Assembly (NCBI RefSeq): GCF_029633865.1
Contig: NC_079223.1
Coordinates: 37,383,706 to 37,447,705, forward strand
Source of the DNA: Lampris incognitus
Taxonomy: Eukaryota > Chordata > Actinopteri > Lampriformes > Lampridae
Direction of reading: 5' to 3'
DNA: 64,000 nucleotides
The position numbers and the translations under genes are program-made. Positions within the stretch are counted from its first letter, which is position 1, and every line of letters begins with the position of its first letter. A model generated the notes under the pieces. That model saw only the letters and a program-made list of their open reading frames with translations. It did no database searches and had not been told where the DNA came from. Shown one piece after another: positions 11,528 to 23,639 of this stretch.

Positions 11528-12398
11528 TTGTCAGCTTTGTTAAATGGTGGGGATCCCAGTTTAGAATTAAACTGTAAGTTGTACTTTTTTGAATCATTTG
11601 ACCTGAAGTGTTACAATGGTACAATTTCATTTAGCAGATACTTTTATCCAAAGCGACATCCACCTGAGAGTTAATACAACACAAGCAAGGATCTAGTGAG
11701 GAGGCAACAACACAAGTAAGTGCCAAAAAACTAGGTTCAAGTCCGATAACATTGGTGTCAACAGGCAGTGCACAAAGGCAATGCATAGGGTGCATGGAAG
11801 CAAAAATAATTTTTTTATGTATTAATACCATCAGGTGTAGAGGTGTTTATGGAAGAGCTGGGTCTTTAGCTTCTTTTTAAAGATGGAGAGGGACTTAGCG
11901 GATCGAATGGCGTTTGGCAACTTGTTCCACCACCAGGCAACTACAGAAGAGTCCGGCTAGAGACTTGGGGCCCCATTGTGGTGGAAGTACCAGGCGCCTT
12001 TCATTAAAATGCCACACCTGTCTACCCGCCACAGGTCAGCATGGACTTGAGACTAACCATTCATTCATCCTCCATTATCAGTGAATAACAGCAGTAAGTG
12101 TTGATATGTCAAGTATATTGACCTGTTTGAGTCTGTGTGAAGTGCACTAATCCTGGTCCCAGACCAGGATTGACTGAACTACTTCTGACTCAACACACCA
12201 ACTATCAGGTCAGTTATTAATTTACTCACCACACATTCAGTAGGCTTTTAAATAGATATATCACACATCAGGTATAATGTGGAGATGACCTGCCATGCAG
12301 TTTTAGACCATTTTTATTGTAAAAGTTACTTTAATGAAACAGTAGTCCTGTATCTTATTAAACTGAATGAGGACTACCGTTTCTTTAAACTAAAATTT
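11528..12398 (+). repeat. Direct repeat, right copy (about 0.87 kb)
   Basis: Second copy of 8099-8943 in the same orientation, starting about 3.4 kb further right. It carries the same antisense LINE tail (11630-11985) and the same flanking sequence, including GTCCCAGACCAGGATTGACTG. It lacks the L2 insertion that follows the left copy. Confidence 0.8.
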
Positions 12399-13456
12399 GA
12401 GAAATCAAATGAGACTAATGAATGAACATTTACCAAAGCAGTTCAAATTCTTCAACTAAGGTTTCCTCCCCTCTATTGCCCTACACTGATAAGGCATAGC
12501 ACTGGATTTAACATGACAGGTCTATCCAAATATGTTCTATATCTGATAGCTTTAAGCTAATTTGTGGGAACAAGTGCCATTTTGAAATTAATTCCTCTGA
12601 CTCTTAAGTTTTCGATCATGTAAGATGAGAAAAATGCAGTCAATCTGAGCAGAGGATGGAATGATCACTGACACTGATTTCGTCTTGAGACAAGAACTCC
12701 GCTGAATTTGATCAGGTTATTTATCCAGGCTGACATGCCTGCACCACAGATTATGGGGTGGTAGAGCTACATAAGAAATGATTTTTGTCCAGAAGCTAAT
12801 ACTGTCCCACTAGTAATGTGTATTTTTTGTGTACTCGTTGATTTAACTGCATCCTCAAAAATAATAGTGTAGGAAGGACACAAAAAAAGCATTCATCTCA
12901 GTGTATAACATATTAAACCTCTTTAATGTATAAACTGCTTTACAATTAGTACATTTTTAAGTGTTTAAGAGGTTTGAAATATCAAAGCAGTATGAGCAAA
13001 TTCAATCAAAAACCAGAATGGATAAAATTATGTACCAATGCATAGAAAATATATACTGGGAACAGCATACGCTTTTACAAAGTAAAACAACATAAATGTA
13101 TTAGGGGCCTGACCTGATGTTGGGATTTTGCTTCACTTAAATGATTTTAAAAGATTTTCTCAATTCTACAACTTGTTTTTCATCCATCCTCTACACAGCA
13201 ACAGCTGTTTAAGATGGCTTCCTACCTGGTGTTGGAAGCCATCTTAAATCACCCATCCCACTCTGAAGTAACTGCTGCCTCTTATCCCAGAAAGGCAAGT
13301 TCAGCCTCTGCAACCTCAGTGTCTTTACCTTGATTTAAATGAATTTTTTGGGGTCTTTGATTTAACCTAGAGACAGTCTCCTGTGATGTAAGCAGTTCCT
13401 GCTAACCACGAAGAGGAGGATGGGGGAAGAATTTGACTGCCGGACCATTGCAACAG
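12399..13456. other. Intergenic DNA and probable 3' flank of cox20
   Basis: No repeat or gene recognised up to the cox20 stop codon. A short inverted pair (AAGATGGCTTCC...GGAAGCCATCTT) occurs at about 13213-13246 and could form a hairpin in the cox20 3' region. Confidence 0.4.
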
Positions 13457-15502
13457 TCACGACAGGCCTGGTGGTTTGCCGACAGGGTCATGGCTGGTTC
13501 CTTCATAAATAATCTTATTCTTGATGCCTTCCTTGATCATCCTCTGCTGGACACGGATTTTTGAATTTTTTATTCGACAGTAGAACCTGGGAACACACAA
13601 ACAGTGAGGATGGTTCAGATGGAGATACTAGCTGCTGTTTAAAATTCAGCAGCAGTGATAGATTTGTTGATGCTTGGAAACATAAAAGGACATTTTTTTT
13701 TTCAAAAAGCAGACAAAAATTGTTAAAAATTGAGTTAGGGTTGACAATTTACTTAGGCAGGATCATGTATGGAAAAAAAAAATCGCATTTGTATAATTAG
13801 AAATATTACAAGTTGGCAACTGCAAGGAAATTTACTCAATGTTCTCCATACAAGCCATATTATGGAAGAAAAATATTTTAAGTCTGGAAAATTAGAGATC
13901 AGAAAAATGGAAACATTTCATTTAGAATACCAGCTGTGTTTGAAAATATTCAAGACACTGAAAATTTTCAAGATGCATAAAAATGGTCAAATCGCCAAGA
14001 CTGTAAATCAATATTGACAGTCATGATTATAACCATTACAGTGCAATACCATTAAAAAAAAATCAAAAGCCCAATGTTTGTCATATTTATTAAAGCTGCA
14101 TCAAGCAATTTCTGACCATTAGAGAGAAGACAGGGCTAAAGAGCTTCCAAAACAGTCTCACTTAATTCCACAGGTTTCAGAACAGCATCACAGGTGGAGG
14201 GTTAATGTTAGGGATAGGAATGGGGTTTGCTGCCACTTTTTGTTGATGCTATATTAATGAGGCTGTTCTGAAACCTTTGGAATTTAGTGAGACCAAAACT
14301 AACACACAGCTGAGCCACTCCCCACCCCTCCCGTCCTGTCCTGTCCCTATGGTGTCTGAACTGTAACAAAGAGTGCGTGCTCACTATCCATTTTTTCAGC
14401 TTTTGGTGCTTGCCCCCCCCATCGAATGCATGTCCAGTATTCACTTGCATTTTAGCCCTGGTTTGGTCCACTAACTTCTGAGATGCATACTTGACTCTGG
14501 CTCACTACGCATACTATGCACAGCAGTGTTTTATTGGTTGAAATTCATGCAAGCTTCCAATAGATTTTCTTTACTGTGCATCAGTTGGAAGACCTACCAT
14601 GATCCCAGTGTTGTAATCATAAAACCCGCAAATCCAATGTCAAAGGACCGCTTCACTCGACCTGCGGATGACCAAAGAAATGGCAGCTGTGAACAAATCC
14701 ATTTCAGCATTCACACCAGCACATTTCCTGTACTGTGGCAGGGATTATGGCTTTGAAATAATTAAAAGTATGATCCCTCATAAAAAGATACCTAATTTGG
14801 GGTAACATTTTTAAAATCCATGTGGGTGTTCTTCATGTAAGCCAAAATCTCTGAGGAGGACATCTACAGAACCAGCACCCGATGTCCCAAAATAATCTGT
14901 GTTGAGGTATTATGTCACATGCCGTGATGAATAATGAGTCTTCTTTAATCTCTGCGCTAATCTAGACAATGTTGAGGAAGTAGGTCACCCTGCTGATATG
15001 TGATTTACTACGGCAGATCAAAAAGAAAATCTAGTTAACGTGACGCCAGATCACTACCAGTGTCCTGTTCAAACTCAAACTCACTGGTGGCCAAAAAGTG
15101 TAGCAAACCAGCGGCTACCGAGCCCCCGGCTCCATGTAGGATGGCTTCTCTGGCGCAAGGAGTATTCTGGACATCTACAAGGCCAAGCAGTCTAAACCCC
15201 TGAGGGCAAGCAGAAGACAGATTACACAAATGAATGAATAACTGAATGAGCCGAGTGGTAAACGGAAAACCGTACATCGATAAGAATCGTTTAATAATGT
15301 TTGCCTCGCTAAGAGCTCCCATGATCAACCAACAGAAAAATCCCGACAGACAGTTGAGGTCTTAACATTCGTTGAACACGAAGGATGACCTTCTGAAAAC
15401 TGGAAGCTAGCATATAGCTAAAATTTAAGAACTGCACATGCAACATATGAAAGGCAATAAAAAACGTACCTTATCGCGGTTTACGTTCTCTTCTTCACCC
15501 AT
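13457..15502 (-). CDS. cox20: Cytochrome c oxidase assembly factor COX20 (three of four exons seen)
   Basis: COX20 is an inner-mitochondrial-membrane chaperone that stabilises newly made COX2 and hands it to copper-loading factors during complex IV assembly. On the minus strand, exon 1 is 15470-15502 (MGEEENVNRDK, donor GTACGT). Exon 2 is 15085-15199, reading GFRLLGLVDVQNTPCAREAI then LHGAGGSVAAGLLHFLAT (donor GTGAGT); it matches human LLGFLDVENTPCAR and the first membrane helix. The last exon is 13457-13586, reading FYCRIKNSKIRVQQRMIKEG then IKNKIIYEGT and a TGA, matching human KKKILYEGT. The exon that should join them, coding for the second helix (human RIRRSCDVGVGGF region), was not found between 13587 and 15084. 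Splice phases (one base carried on each side) agree with a missing middle exon. Start choice: the only ATG in exon 1, in frame with the family. Confidence 0.88.
14150..14290. repeat. Fold-back repeat in cox20 intron (MITE-like)
   Basis: Arms of about 32 bp are near-perfect reverse complements: GGTTTCAGAACAGC at about 14173 pairs with GCTGTTCTGAAACC at about 14262. Extended matches run out to GTCTCACTTAATTCC and its complement, with a loop of about 70 bp. This fits a small non-autonomous DNA transposon. The rest of this intron (13587-15084) shows no recognised exon or repeat. Confidence 0.6.
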
Positions 15503-15568
15503 TTTACAACAGAGACGGTGACTGAGGGGTCAACGCTACAAAATCATTTTAGTAATTGCCCCGGACTC

Positions 15569-15580
15569 TGCGCATGCGCT
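15569..15580. promoter_or_regulatory. NRF-1-type palindrome upstream of cox20
   Basis: TGCGCATGCGC matches the NRF-1 consensus (YGCGCAYGCGC). It lies about 67 bp upstream of the cox20 start codon in a locally CpG-containing stretch. NRF-1 is known to drive many nuclear genes of the respiratory chain, so the position is functionally sensible. Binding itself is inference. Confidence 0.65.
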
Positions 15581-15659
15581 TCAACCACACGTGGGTCCGT
15601 TCGTAACAATTCCCGACTTGTACAGAGGAACGTCATTTAGTTCCGAGGTGTGGCGGACA

Positions 15660-15832
15660 CCGAATAGCCAAAACATTAAAACCACCTGAGGCCATTGCCG
15701 TTCGACAATACCGTTGCCATGAAGGGGTGTGCTTTGTCTGCAACAACGTTGAGGTAAGGTGGTCCGTGTCAAAGTAGCACCCACCTGAATGTCAGGACCC
15801 AAGTTTTCCCAGCAGAACATCGCCTAGCACTA
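15660..15832 (-). mobile_element. Deleted Tc1-like derivative
   Basis: A terminal-repeat-like AAAACATTAAAACCACCTG is followed almost directly by internal Tc1 sequence (AATACCGTTGCCATGAAGG, then CCAGCAGAACATCGCC). The same blocks lie several hundred bases apart in the full-length copy at 21411-22669. It is an internally deleted relative of that element. Confidence 0.65.
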
Positions 15833-16562
15833 GGCAGTCATTTGGACGGTTTTGGATTTTCAAAGTTTAAATAGCTTTGTGGGGAAAAAAAGATACAGAC
15901 CTGCTGCTCCCTGAGCGCTCCTAAATTTGCATATATTTGCATTAAAATTAGTTTTAGATCAATTTCACAAAAGAGTTATGATAAGATCTACCTAAAACGA
16001 CCATAAGCAGCCGAAATGACCGCTCGTAATTTGCGCGTCATCGTGTGTGTCACGTCACTATTCATGACGTGTGTTGGTTGCATCATTTCCTTCGCGAAGT
16101 TAACTGCTCTGTCCTAGAAACACACAAGCGTTCTCCGGTGCAAAGTAGTAGTCTAAACTTGATTGTTTCCAACATGTTTGGTTACAGCCGCCGTTTCAGA
16201 CGCACCACGACTACCACCGAGGCGTTGCAGTATTTACAGGCGTTGGACAGCGGCCGTTTTAAATTGTTTAAAAATAGTATTGAAGTTGTTAAAATGTTAA
16301 ATTTGGTGTTAGTCGTTTCTTCACAGGCATACTAACATATGCAGTGCATTAATATATTGCAGCGAATTATCAACTGGGTATTCATCTTGGCAGAATATAG
16401 AGTTTAAAAACCGTTCTAGTAGATTTTAAGTTCCGGTCGTTGTTTGGGGCTGTTTCAATGGTTATTTTCAGTTCTTTTATTTACATTTCACGTTTTATAC
16501 ACGTTTTTTGTATTTAACTGTCTGTTCTCCCAACTGTGTTCCAGCCCCGCTCCGCTATACAA
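15833..16562. other. CpG- and CRE-like-motif-bearing region, function unknown
   Basis: At 16030-16070 are TCACGTCA and ATGACGTG, both near the CRE consensus. A short frame from the ATG at about 16172 codes for MFGYSRRFRRTTTTTEALQY and continues to a stop near 16335. I do not recognise the peptide. It could be a first exon or an old transposon end. Confidence 0.3.
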
Positions 16563-17570
16563 TATACGTAAAGTACCTCTACTTCTACTACTTTCGGCTG
16601 CTCCCGTCAGGGGTCACCACAGCGGATCATCCGTTTCCATCTCTTCCTGTCCTCTGCATCTTCCTCTGTCACACCAGCCACCTGCATGTCCTCCCTCGCC
16701 ACAGCCATAAACCTCCTCTTTGGCATTCCTCTTTTCCTCTTCCCTGGCAGCTCCATATTCAGCATCCTTCTCCCAATATACCCAGCATCTCTCCTCTACA
16801 CATGTCCAAACTATCTTAATCTTGCCTCTCTTGCTTTGTCTCCAAACCGTCCAACTTGAGCGGTCCTTCGGATATAATCCTTCCAAATCCTGTCCTTCTT
16901 CATCACTCCCAGTGAAGATCTTAGCATCTTCAACTCTTCCACCTCCAGCTCCTCCTGCTGTCTTTTCGTCAGCGCCACTGTCTCCAAACCATATAACATA
17001 GCTGGTCTCACAACCATCTTGTAAACTTTCCCTGCAACTCTTGCTGGTACTTCTTGTTGACACTCTTCTCCACCCACTCCACCCTGCCTGCACTCTCTTC
17101 TTCACCTCTCTCCTGCACTCCCTGTTACTTTGGGCAGTTGACCCCAAGTATTTAAACTCATATGCCTTCATCACCTCCACTCCTTGCATCCTCACCATTC
17201 CACTGTCCTCCCTCTCATTCACGCATAGCTATTCCATCTTGCTGCTACTGACTTTGATTCCTCTTCTCTCCAGTGCATACCTCCACCTCTCCAGGCTCTC
17301 CTCAACCTGCACCCTACTCTCGCTACAGATCACAATGTCATCTGCGAGACTCCTGCATGATCTTGTCCGTCAACCTGTTCATCACCATTGCAAACAAGAA
17401 AGGGCTCCGAGCCGATCCTTGATGTAATCCCACCTCCACCTTCAACCCATCTGTCATTCCCACCGCACACCTCCCCATTGTCACACTTCCCTCATACATG
17501 TCCTGCACCACTCCTACATACTTCTCTGTAACTCCCAACTTCCTCATACAATACCACACCTCATACATAC
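16563..17570 (-). mobile_element. RTE-clade LINE, 3' half
   Basis: Minus-strand frames give WYCMRKLGVTEKYVGVVQDM and VEVGLHQGSARSPFLFAMVM (reverse transcriptase, 17338-17568). Then come YEFKYLGSTAQSNREC and KMVVRPAMLYGLETVALTKR (16811-17222), and the C-terminal RQEEMETDDPLW-type end near 16614. The element ends at about 16563 in a GTAGTAG-type tail. At least three frame changes are present and it is 5' truncated. It is the same family as 37755-38135 and 58745-60425. Confidence 0.85.
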
Positions 17571-17841
17571 AGAAAGTGTTTACTGAAACTTCTTGGAAGT
17601 GTTACAAGTCAACTGCAAAACTGGTGCCAGGAAGTGACTGTCTAAACAGAAATTCAATGGTTCTTTGTCTGACTGAAACCTATACCCCTTAACATCTGGA
17701 GCTCATCAAACAGTCCGTAACTCAATGTGTAAGTGGAGTGCATGTGAGGAAAGTGTGCGCGCGCGCGTGCACGCGAGCTCAAGCGTGTGGGTGTTGGGGA
17801 CATATATTGTACATAGGATAAAGTGTGTGTGTTGTACAGGG

Positions 17842-18494
17842 CAGTGTTTCTCAACCCAGTCCTCAAGGACCCCCTATCCTGCAGATTTTCTTCGCAACCC
17901 CGAATAGGTACCTCCATCCATCCATCCATTATCTTAACCGCTTATCCTGCTCTCAAGATCGCGGGGATGCTGGAGCCTATTCCAGCAGACATTGGGCAGC
18001 AGGTGGGGAGACACCCTGGACAGGCCGCCAGGCCATCACAGGGCCAACACATACACACACACACACACACACACACCCATTCATACCTACGGACAATTTA
18101 GTACGGCCAATTCACCTGACCTACATGTCTTTGAACTGGGTGAGGAAACTGGAGCACCTGGAGGAAACCCATCCAGACACGGGGAGAACATGCAAACTCC
18201 ACACAGAGGACGACCCGAGATGATAAACCAAGGTTGGACTACCCCGGGGCTCGAACGCAGGACCTTCTTGCTGTGAGGTGACTGCACTAACCACTGCGCC
18301 ACCGTGCCGCCTTGAATAGGTACCTGTTTGTAGTTATTCAACCAGTCAGCACTGAATGTCAGAGTTTGCACACCTTGCATAATTAAGTGCTATGAGATGA
18401 TTGGTTGAGTAAGAACAAGCAGGTTTACCTATGCAGGGTTACAATGAAAATCTGCAGGATAGGGGGTCCTTGAGGACTGGTTTGATAAATACTG
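17842..18494. mobile_element. hAT MITE carrying a SINE insertion
   Basis: Terminal inverted repeats of about 50 bp: left CAGTGTTTCTCAACCCAGTC then CTCAAGGACCCCCTATCC; right is the reverse complement, ending at 18494. Flanking 8-bp direct repeats GTACAGGG (17834-17841) and GTATAGGG (18495-18502) match at 7 of 8 bases, the target-site size of the hAT superfamily. No transposase is encoded. A family A SINE is inserted inside it at 17914-18313. Confidence 0.85.
17914..18313 (-). mobile_element. Full-length SINE family A with 12-bp target-site duplication
   Basis: On the minus strand the head reads GGCACGGTGGCGCAGTGG (A box) and GCGTTCGAGCCCCGGGG (B box). The body follows and the tail is GGATAATGGATGGATGGATG. 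It is flanked by GAATAGGTACCT at 17902-17913 and 18314-18325, a perfect 12-bp duplication. A CA dinucleotide run lies inside. This is the best-preserved copy of the family here. Confidence 0.88.
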
Positions 18495-18592
18495 GTATAG
18501 GGAGAGGAGAATCCATGGACTCAGCCGGACCCCAAGTAATATGTATATGATGTGCTTGTGAGCGAAAATGTATGTGCGTCTGGACAGGAGAT

Positions 18593-19234
<642 letters not shown>

Positions 19235-19590
19235 TGTGAGGGAGCTGATATGCTGAAGCAGTTCGAATCCCCATGTTGCCTCCGGGTTGTTCGGGCGTCC
19301 CTGCGGACGAGGGAAGCCAGATGTGGGTGTGTGTCCTGGTCGCTGCACTAGTGCCTCCTCTGGTCAGTCGAGGCGCCCGTCCAGGGGGGAGGGGGAACTG
19401 GGGGGAATAGCGTGATCCTCCCACGCGCTACGTCCCCCTGGCGAAACTCCTCACTGTCAGGTGAAGAGAAGCGGCTGGCGACTCCACATGTATGGGAGGA
19501 GACATGTGGTGGAGCAGCAACCGGGACGGCTCGGAAGAGTGGGGTGATTAGCCAGATACAATTGGGGAGGGAAAAGGGGAGGGGGGATAC
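19235..19590 (+). mobile_element. SINE family B
   Basis: B-box-like AGTTCGAATCCCC near the left end, then TGGTCGCTGCACTAGTGCCT, CCTCTGGTCAGTCGAGGCGC, GGCTGGCGACTCCACATGTA and a GATACAATTGGGGAGG end with G/A-rich tail. The same unit recurs at 36358-37283, 46803-47036, 48850-49312 and 53188-53625. The head is incomplete here. Confidence 0.8.
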
Positions 19591-19684
19591 AACAGGGATA
19601 ATCATATAATGCTGATCTCCAGGGCAGAATACACTTGGTATTGCCACTTAGGGTTTTCCTCCCGAGATCTCGATACAGCTGCAA

Positions 19685-21055
19685 ATAAGTGATGAGCTCG
19701 GGGAATTGTCTGTACTGTTAGTACCAGTCATTAAGGACAAAGCTGGTAAAGGATGCAGCCTAGAGAACTACAGGCCTATAGCTCTAGCCAGCATACTGTC
19801 AAAAGTCCAAGAAAGAATACTGCTGGATAGAGTGCATGAATTTATCAACTCCACAGATAACCAGTTTGGTTTTAAAGCTAGACATGGCACTGACTTATGT
19901 ATATATGTCTTAAAGGATATTGTAAACAAATACAGAGGCCAAAACTCATCGGTTCTTGTGTGTTTTATTGATGCTTCTAAAGCTTTTGATGGTGTTAATC
20001 ATAGAAAGTTGTTTGTTAAATTGAGTCAAAGAGGGGTCCCTAAATACATTGTGAGAATTCTGGCTTATTGGTATGCCCACCAGACTATGTAAGTGAAATG
20101 GGGTAATAGAGTTTCAGCCCCATTTGGGGTTAGCAATGGTGTCAGACAAGGGGGAATTCTGTCTCCAGTTCTCTACAATTTATATATTGATGATTTGTCC
20201 AAGCAGCTGAAATCCTGTAACACTGAGTGCATGATTGGTAATACCTTGGTGAACCATATTATGTGTGCAGATGACCTTGTCATTCTTAGTCCCTGCAGCG
20301 CTGGTCTCCAGCAGCTCCTTGATATATGTTCTGTGTATGGTGTGGAGCATGATATCAAATACAATGCTAGTAGTAAGAGTGTTGTCATGATCTGCAGAAC
20401 CAAAAAGGTCAATCATCTAAAATTTCCTGATTTTAAATTTTCTGATAATAATCTTGTGGTATGTAATAAGGTGAAATATCTTGGACACTATATTACTGAA
20501 CAAATGACAGATGATGATGATATCTATAGGCAATGCCGCATGATGTATGCACAAGCAAACACTCTGTCATGCAAGTTTGGTATGTGTTCAGTTAGTGTGA
20601 AGATGTCTCTGTTCAGAGCATATTGTACAACACTCTATACTGCCCCCTGTGGTCAAACTATAAAAAAGCAAGCTTAAAGAGGCTTCGAGTGGCTTATAAT
20701 GATGCCATGAGAATACTGCTAAAAAGACCTAGATGGTGTAGTGCAAGTAAATGTTTGTGGCTGCAGGAGTCAGTACCTTTCAGGCTCTTCTAAGAAATCT
20801 CATGTATAAATTTATTTGCTGGCTCAATGACTCTGATAAAATGATCTTCAAGAGTTTAACTAATGTAAGATTCAGTGCCACATGCTAACAATCCCGGCTG
20901 TGGGACCACTGGTGCAGCTGCCTTCTTTTAACACACTGACTTGTTCCATTTATGTTATTTTATTGTGTTTACTCTGTGTATTGTCTAGGGTTTGTCTTTT
21001 AGCTATTTGTCTTTGTCTGCTATGGACCCTGAGTCTGCAATAAAGTTTGAAAAGA
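19685..21055 (+). mobile_element. Non-LTR retrotransposon fragment, clade not assigned
   Basis: Reverse transcriptase with ENYRPIALASILSKVQERIL, a FIDASKAFDGVNH block, NGVRQGGILSPVLYNLYIDD and a CADDLVIL catalytic block in which the usual YADD reads CADD. KVKYLGHYI and the C-terminal SVSVKMSLFRAYCTTLYTA follow. One in-frame stop (about 20090) separates two frames (19706-20092 and 20093-20677), and a shift follows near 20660. The 3' end has GCAATAAAGTTTGAAAAG and A-runs. No endonuclease is seen (5' truncated). The sequence resembles a family common in fish, whose clade I do not name. Confidence 0.75.
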
Positions 21056-21410
21056 AAAAAATTCAGACACAGCAAAACAAATTTTTAAAAAAAAGCTAAA
21101 TTTCTCAATTCCCCTCCATGTTGCCTCATTTCCTGCCTGACCCACTTTTCTATTGGATCTGTGATACTTAATTACAACTAGGTTGAACTTTCACCACAAC
21201 GAGGTTAAACTTGTGTCGCATAGGCATCAAGTTCAGCATTGCTCTGCATTTTTCTAGATGCAGCAAAAGTTCATTTCTGCATGTAGAAGCCATAGGAAAT
21301 AATGGGAATCATTGCACAGGGGCGGGGCTAATGCCTGGACACATGGACAGTAGTGTCTTACACCTATCGCAAATGTGTGTCCTTGTTTTTTACCATCACA
21401 CAAACACATA

Positions 21411-22664
21411 CACTGATCAGCCAAAATATTAAAACCACCTGCCTAATATTGTGTAGGTCCCTCTCGTGCTGCCAAAACAGCTCTGATCTGTCAAGGCACG
21501 GACTCCACAAGACCTCTGAAGATGTCCTCCAGTATCTGGCACCAAGATGTTAGCAGTAGATCCTTTAAGTCCTGTAAATTGCAAGGTGGGCCCGCCTAGG
21601 ATTGGACTTGTTTTGCCAGCACATCCCACAGATGCTCGATCAGTTTGAGATCTGGGGAATTTGGAGGCCGACGCAACACCTTGGACTCTTTGTCATGTTC
21701 CTCAAACTATTCCTGAACAATTTTTGCAGTGTAGCAGGGTGCATTATCCTGCTGAAATAGGACACTGCCATCAGGGAATACCGTTGCCATGAAGGGGTGT
21801 ACCTGGTCTGCAACAATGCATAGGTAGGTGGCATGTGTCAAAGTAACATCAACATGTATGCCAGGACCCAAGGTTTCCCAGCAGAACATTGCCCAGAGCA
21901 TCACACTGCCTCCACCGGCTTGCCTTCTTCCCATAGTGCATCCTGGTGCCATCTCTTCCCCAGGTAAACCATGCACACGTATCCGGCCGTCCACATGATG
22001 CGAAAGAAAACGTGATTCACCTTCTTCCATTGCTCCATGGTCCAGTTCTCATGCTCACATGCTTATTGTAGGCGCTTTTGGTGGTGGACAGGGGTCATCA
22101 TGGGCACTCTAACTGGTCTATGGCTACACAGCCACCTACATAACAAGCTGTGATACACTGTGTGTTCTGACACCTGTCTATCATAGCAAGCATCAACTTT
22201 TTCAGCAATTTGAGCTACAGTAGACCTGTGGTGTCGGACCAGACGGGCTAGCCTTTGCACCCCCCCACGCGCATCAGTGAGTCTTGGACGCCCATGACCC
22301 TGTCCCCCGTTCATTGGTTGTCCTTCCTTGGACCACTTTGGCCAGCTACTGACCACTGCATACCAGGAACACCCCCCCCCCCCAAGACCTGCCGTTTTGG
22401 AGATGGTCTGACTCAGTCATCTAACCATCACAATTTGGCCGTTGTCAAAGTTGCTCAGATCTTTACGCTCGCCCATTTTTCCTGCTTCCAACACATCAAC
22501 ATCCAGAACTCACTGTTCACTTGCTGCCTAATATATCCCAGAGAAGCGATAAGTATTAATAGGGGTCAACCAGAGATATTTGGTCATTACAGTGACAGGT
22601 GCCACTGTAATGAGATAATCAATGTGATTCACTTACCTGCCAGTGGTTTTAATGTTTGGCTGAT

Positions 22665-22669
<5 letters not shown>
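21411..22669 (-). mobile_element. Tc1-like DNA transposon, nearly full length
   Basis: Terminal inverted repeats CACTGATCAGCCAAA/TATTAAAACCACC lie at both ends (21411 and 22669), preceded on the left by TA. Minus-strand frames show an HTH region with GRPRLTDARGG (22063-22356). The DDE core (about 21650-22030) has GGGSVMLWAMFCWETLGPG and FQQDNAPCYTA, followed after a TAG by RRPPNSPDLKLIEHLWD. The transposase is thus interrupted at least by that stop and a frame change before the core. Length is 1259 bp, normal for the family. The right TA is altered by an adjoining GT repeat. Confidence 0.88.

Positions 22670-22695
<26 letters not shown>
22668..22695. repeat. (GT)n microsatellite
   Basis: Short GT run directly abutting the right end of the Tc1-like element. 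Confidence 0.95.
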
Positions 22696-22698
<3 letters not shown>

Positions 22699-23639
22699 AT
22701 AGATTTATGAAGACAGACAAACAGATGGAAAAACAGATAGATGCTCAAAAGCACAATACGTAGGCCAGGTGCTACATCGTATTGAAATCACTTCCAAGCA
22801 TGTGAATTAATGCATGCTCACTGCTCAGACAGGAAATCTATGAATGTCACCATGTCACCATAATCCTATAAAGACTTACAACCTGACAGGAGTCGGGTTT
22901 CCACCAAACAAATTACCAAACCCATTAAAGTACTGTGGCAGGTACTGTGGCAGGTTAACTGAATTAGAGTCTCAACGTCTAAAAACACGTCAGGAGGAAA
23001 TCGGCGTGTCCAAGTGATCCGCCGGTGATCACATAGGGATTAGAGCACAAGGTTGACGAAGGGGAACAGATGGCCGAGGGGATCATGTTGTATACTGAGC
23101 TCTATGTGTGTAGGGCTTTGTTCATTTTTCAGTAACCAGCTGAACTGTGGCGTGCACAGACAATCACAAGGGCAGCTGCTGTCAGACTATAAAAGGGCAC
23201 ATTAGAAAATATCTGTTAAAACGTGCCGTAACAGTCTGTGTAAAAATACTTATTTGGGTTTGTTTTTCAAATCAGCTCTTCCAACAAAGTGACCCAACAC
23301 TGAAGCCATTGTTATACCCAACCTGCTCAAACATAGAGGAAATGATAGGATGTCATCCTCATTGCTAGGAATGGTCACAAATTGACAATAGATATTGGAT
23401 TCCTTCATTTAATTATTGGTTTTTATCACAAAATTTCTATTTATATGTTAAAGGGTACATTATAAGAGCCAGATGAAATCCACATTGCAATTCACTCACA
23501 ATCTCTGTAAATCTAAATCAGTAGACATTTTATGCATCCTTCATTTATTTAAATCACGGCTATATCCTCTTGTGCACATATGTTTGAAAATATTCATGAC
23601 TTCACCTCTGCTAGTTGAAATGTGCCACTCGAATAGAAT
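22696..23639. other. Intergenic DNA, nothing recognised
   Basis: No exon, repeat family or RNA gene recognised. Confidence 0.5.

Noticed and set aside
13561-14017. Two plus-strand open frames near the cox20 last exon
   Set aside because: Low-complexity, AT-rich, partly antisense to the cox20 exon; no recognisable similarity.
14208-14471. Minus-strand frame as the missing cox20 exon
   Set aside because: The translation contains no second-helix pattern and partly overlaps the fold-back repeat.
18190-18313. Possible tRNA gene (A and B boxes)
   Set aside because: The boxes belong to the SINE head. No cloverleaf was found that would make a functional tRNA; the same holds for 11215, 23930 and 53190.
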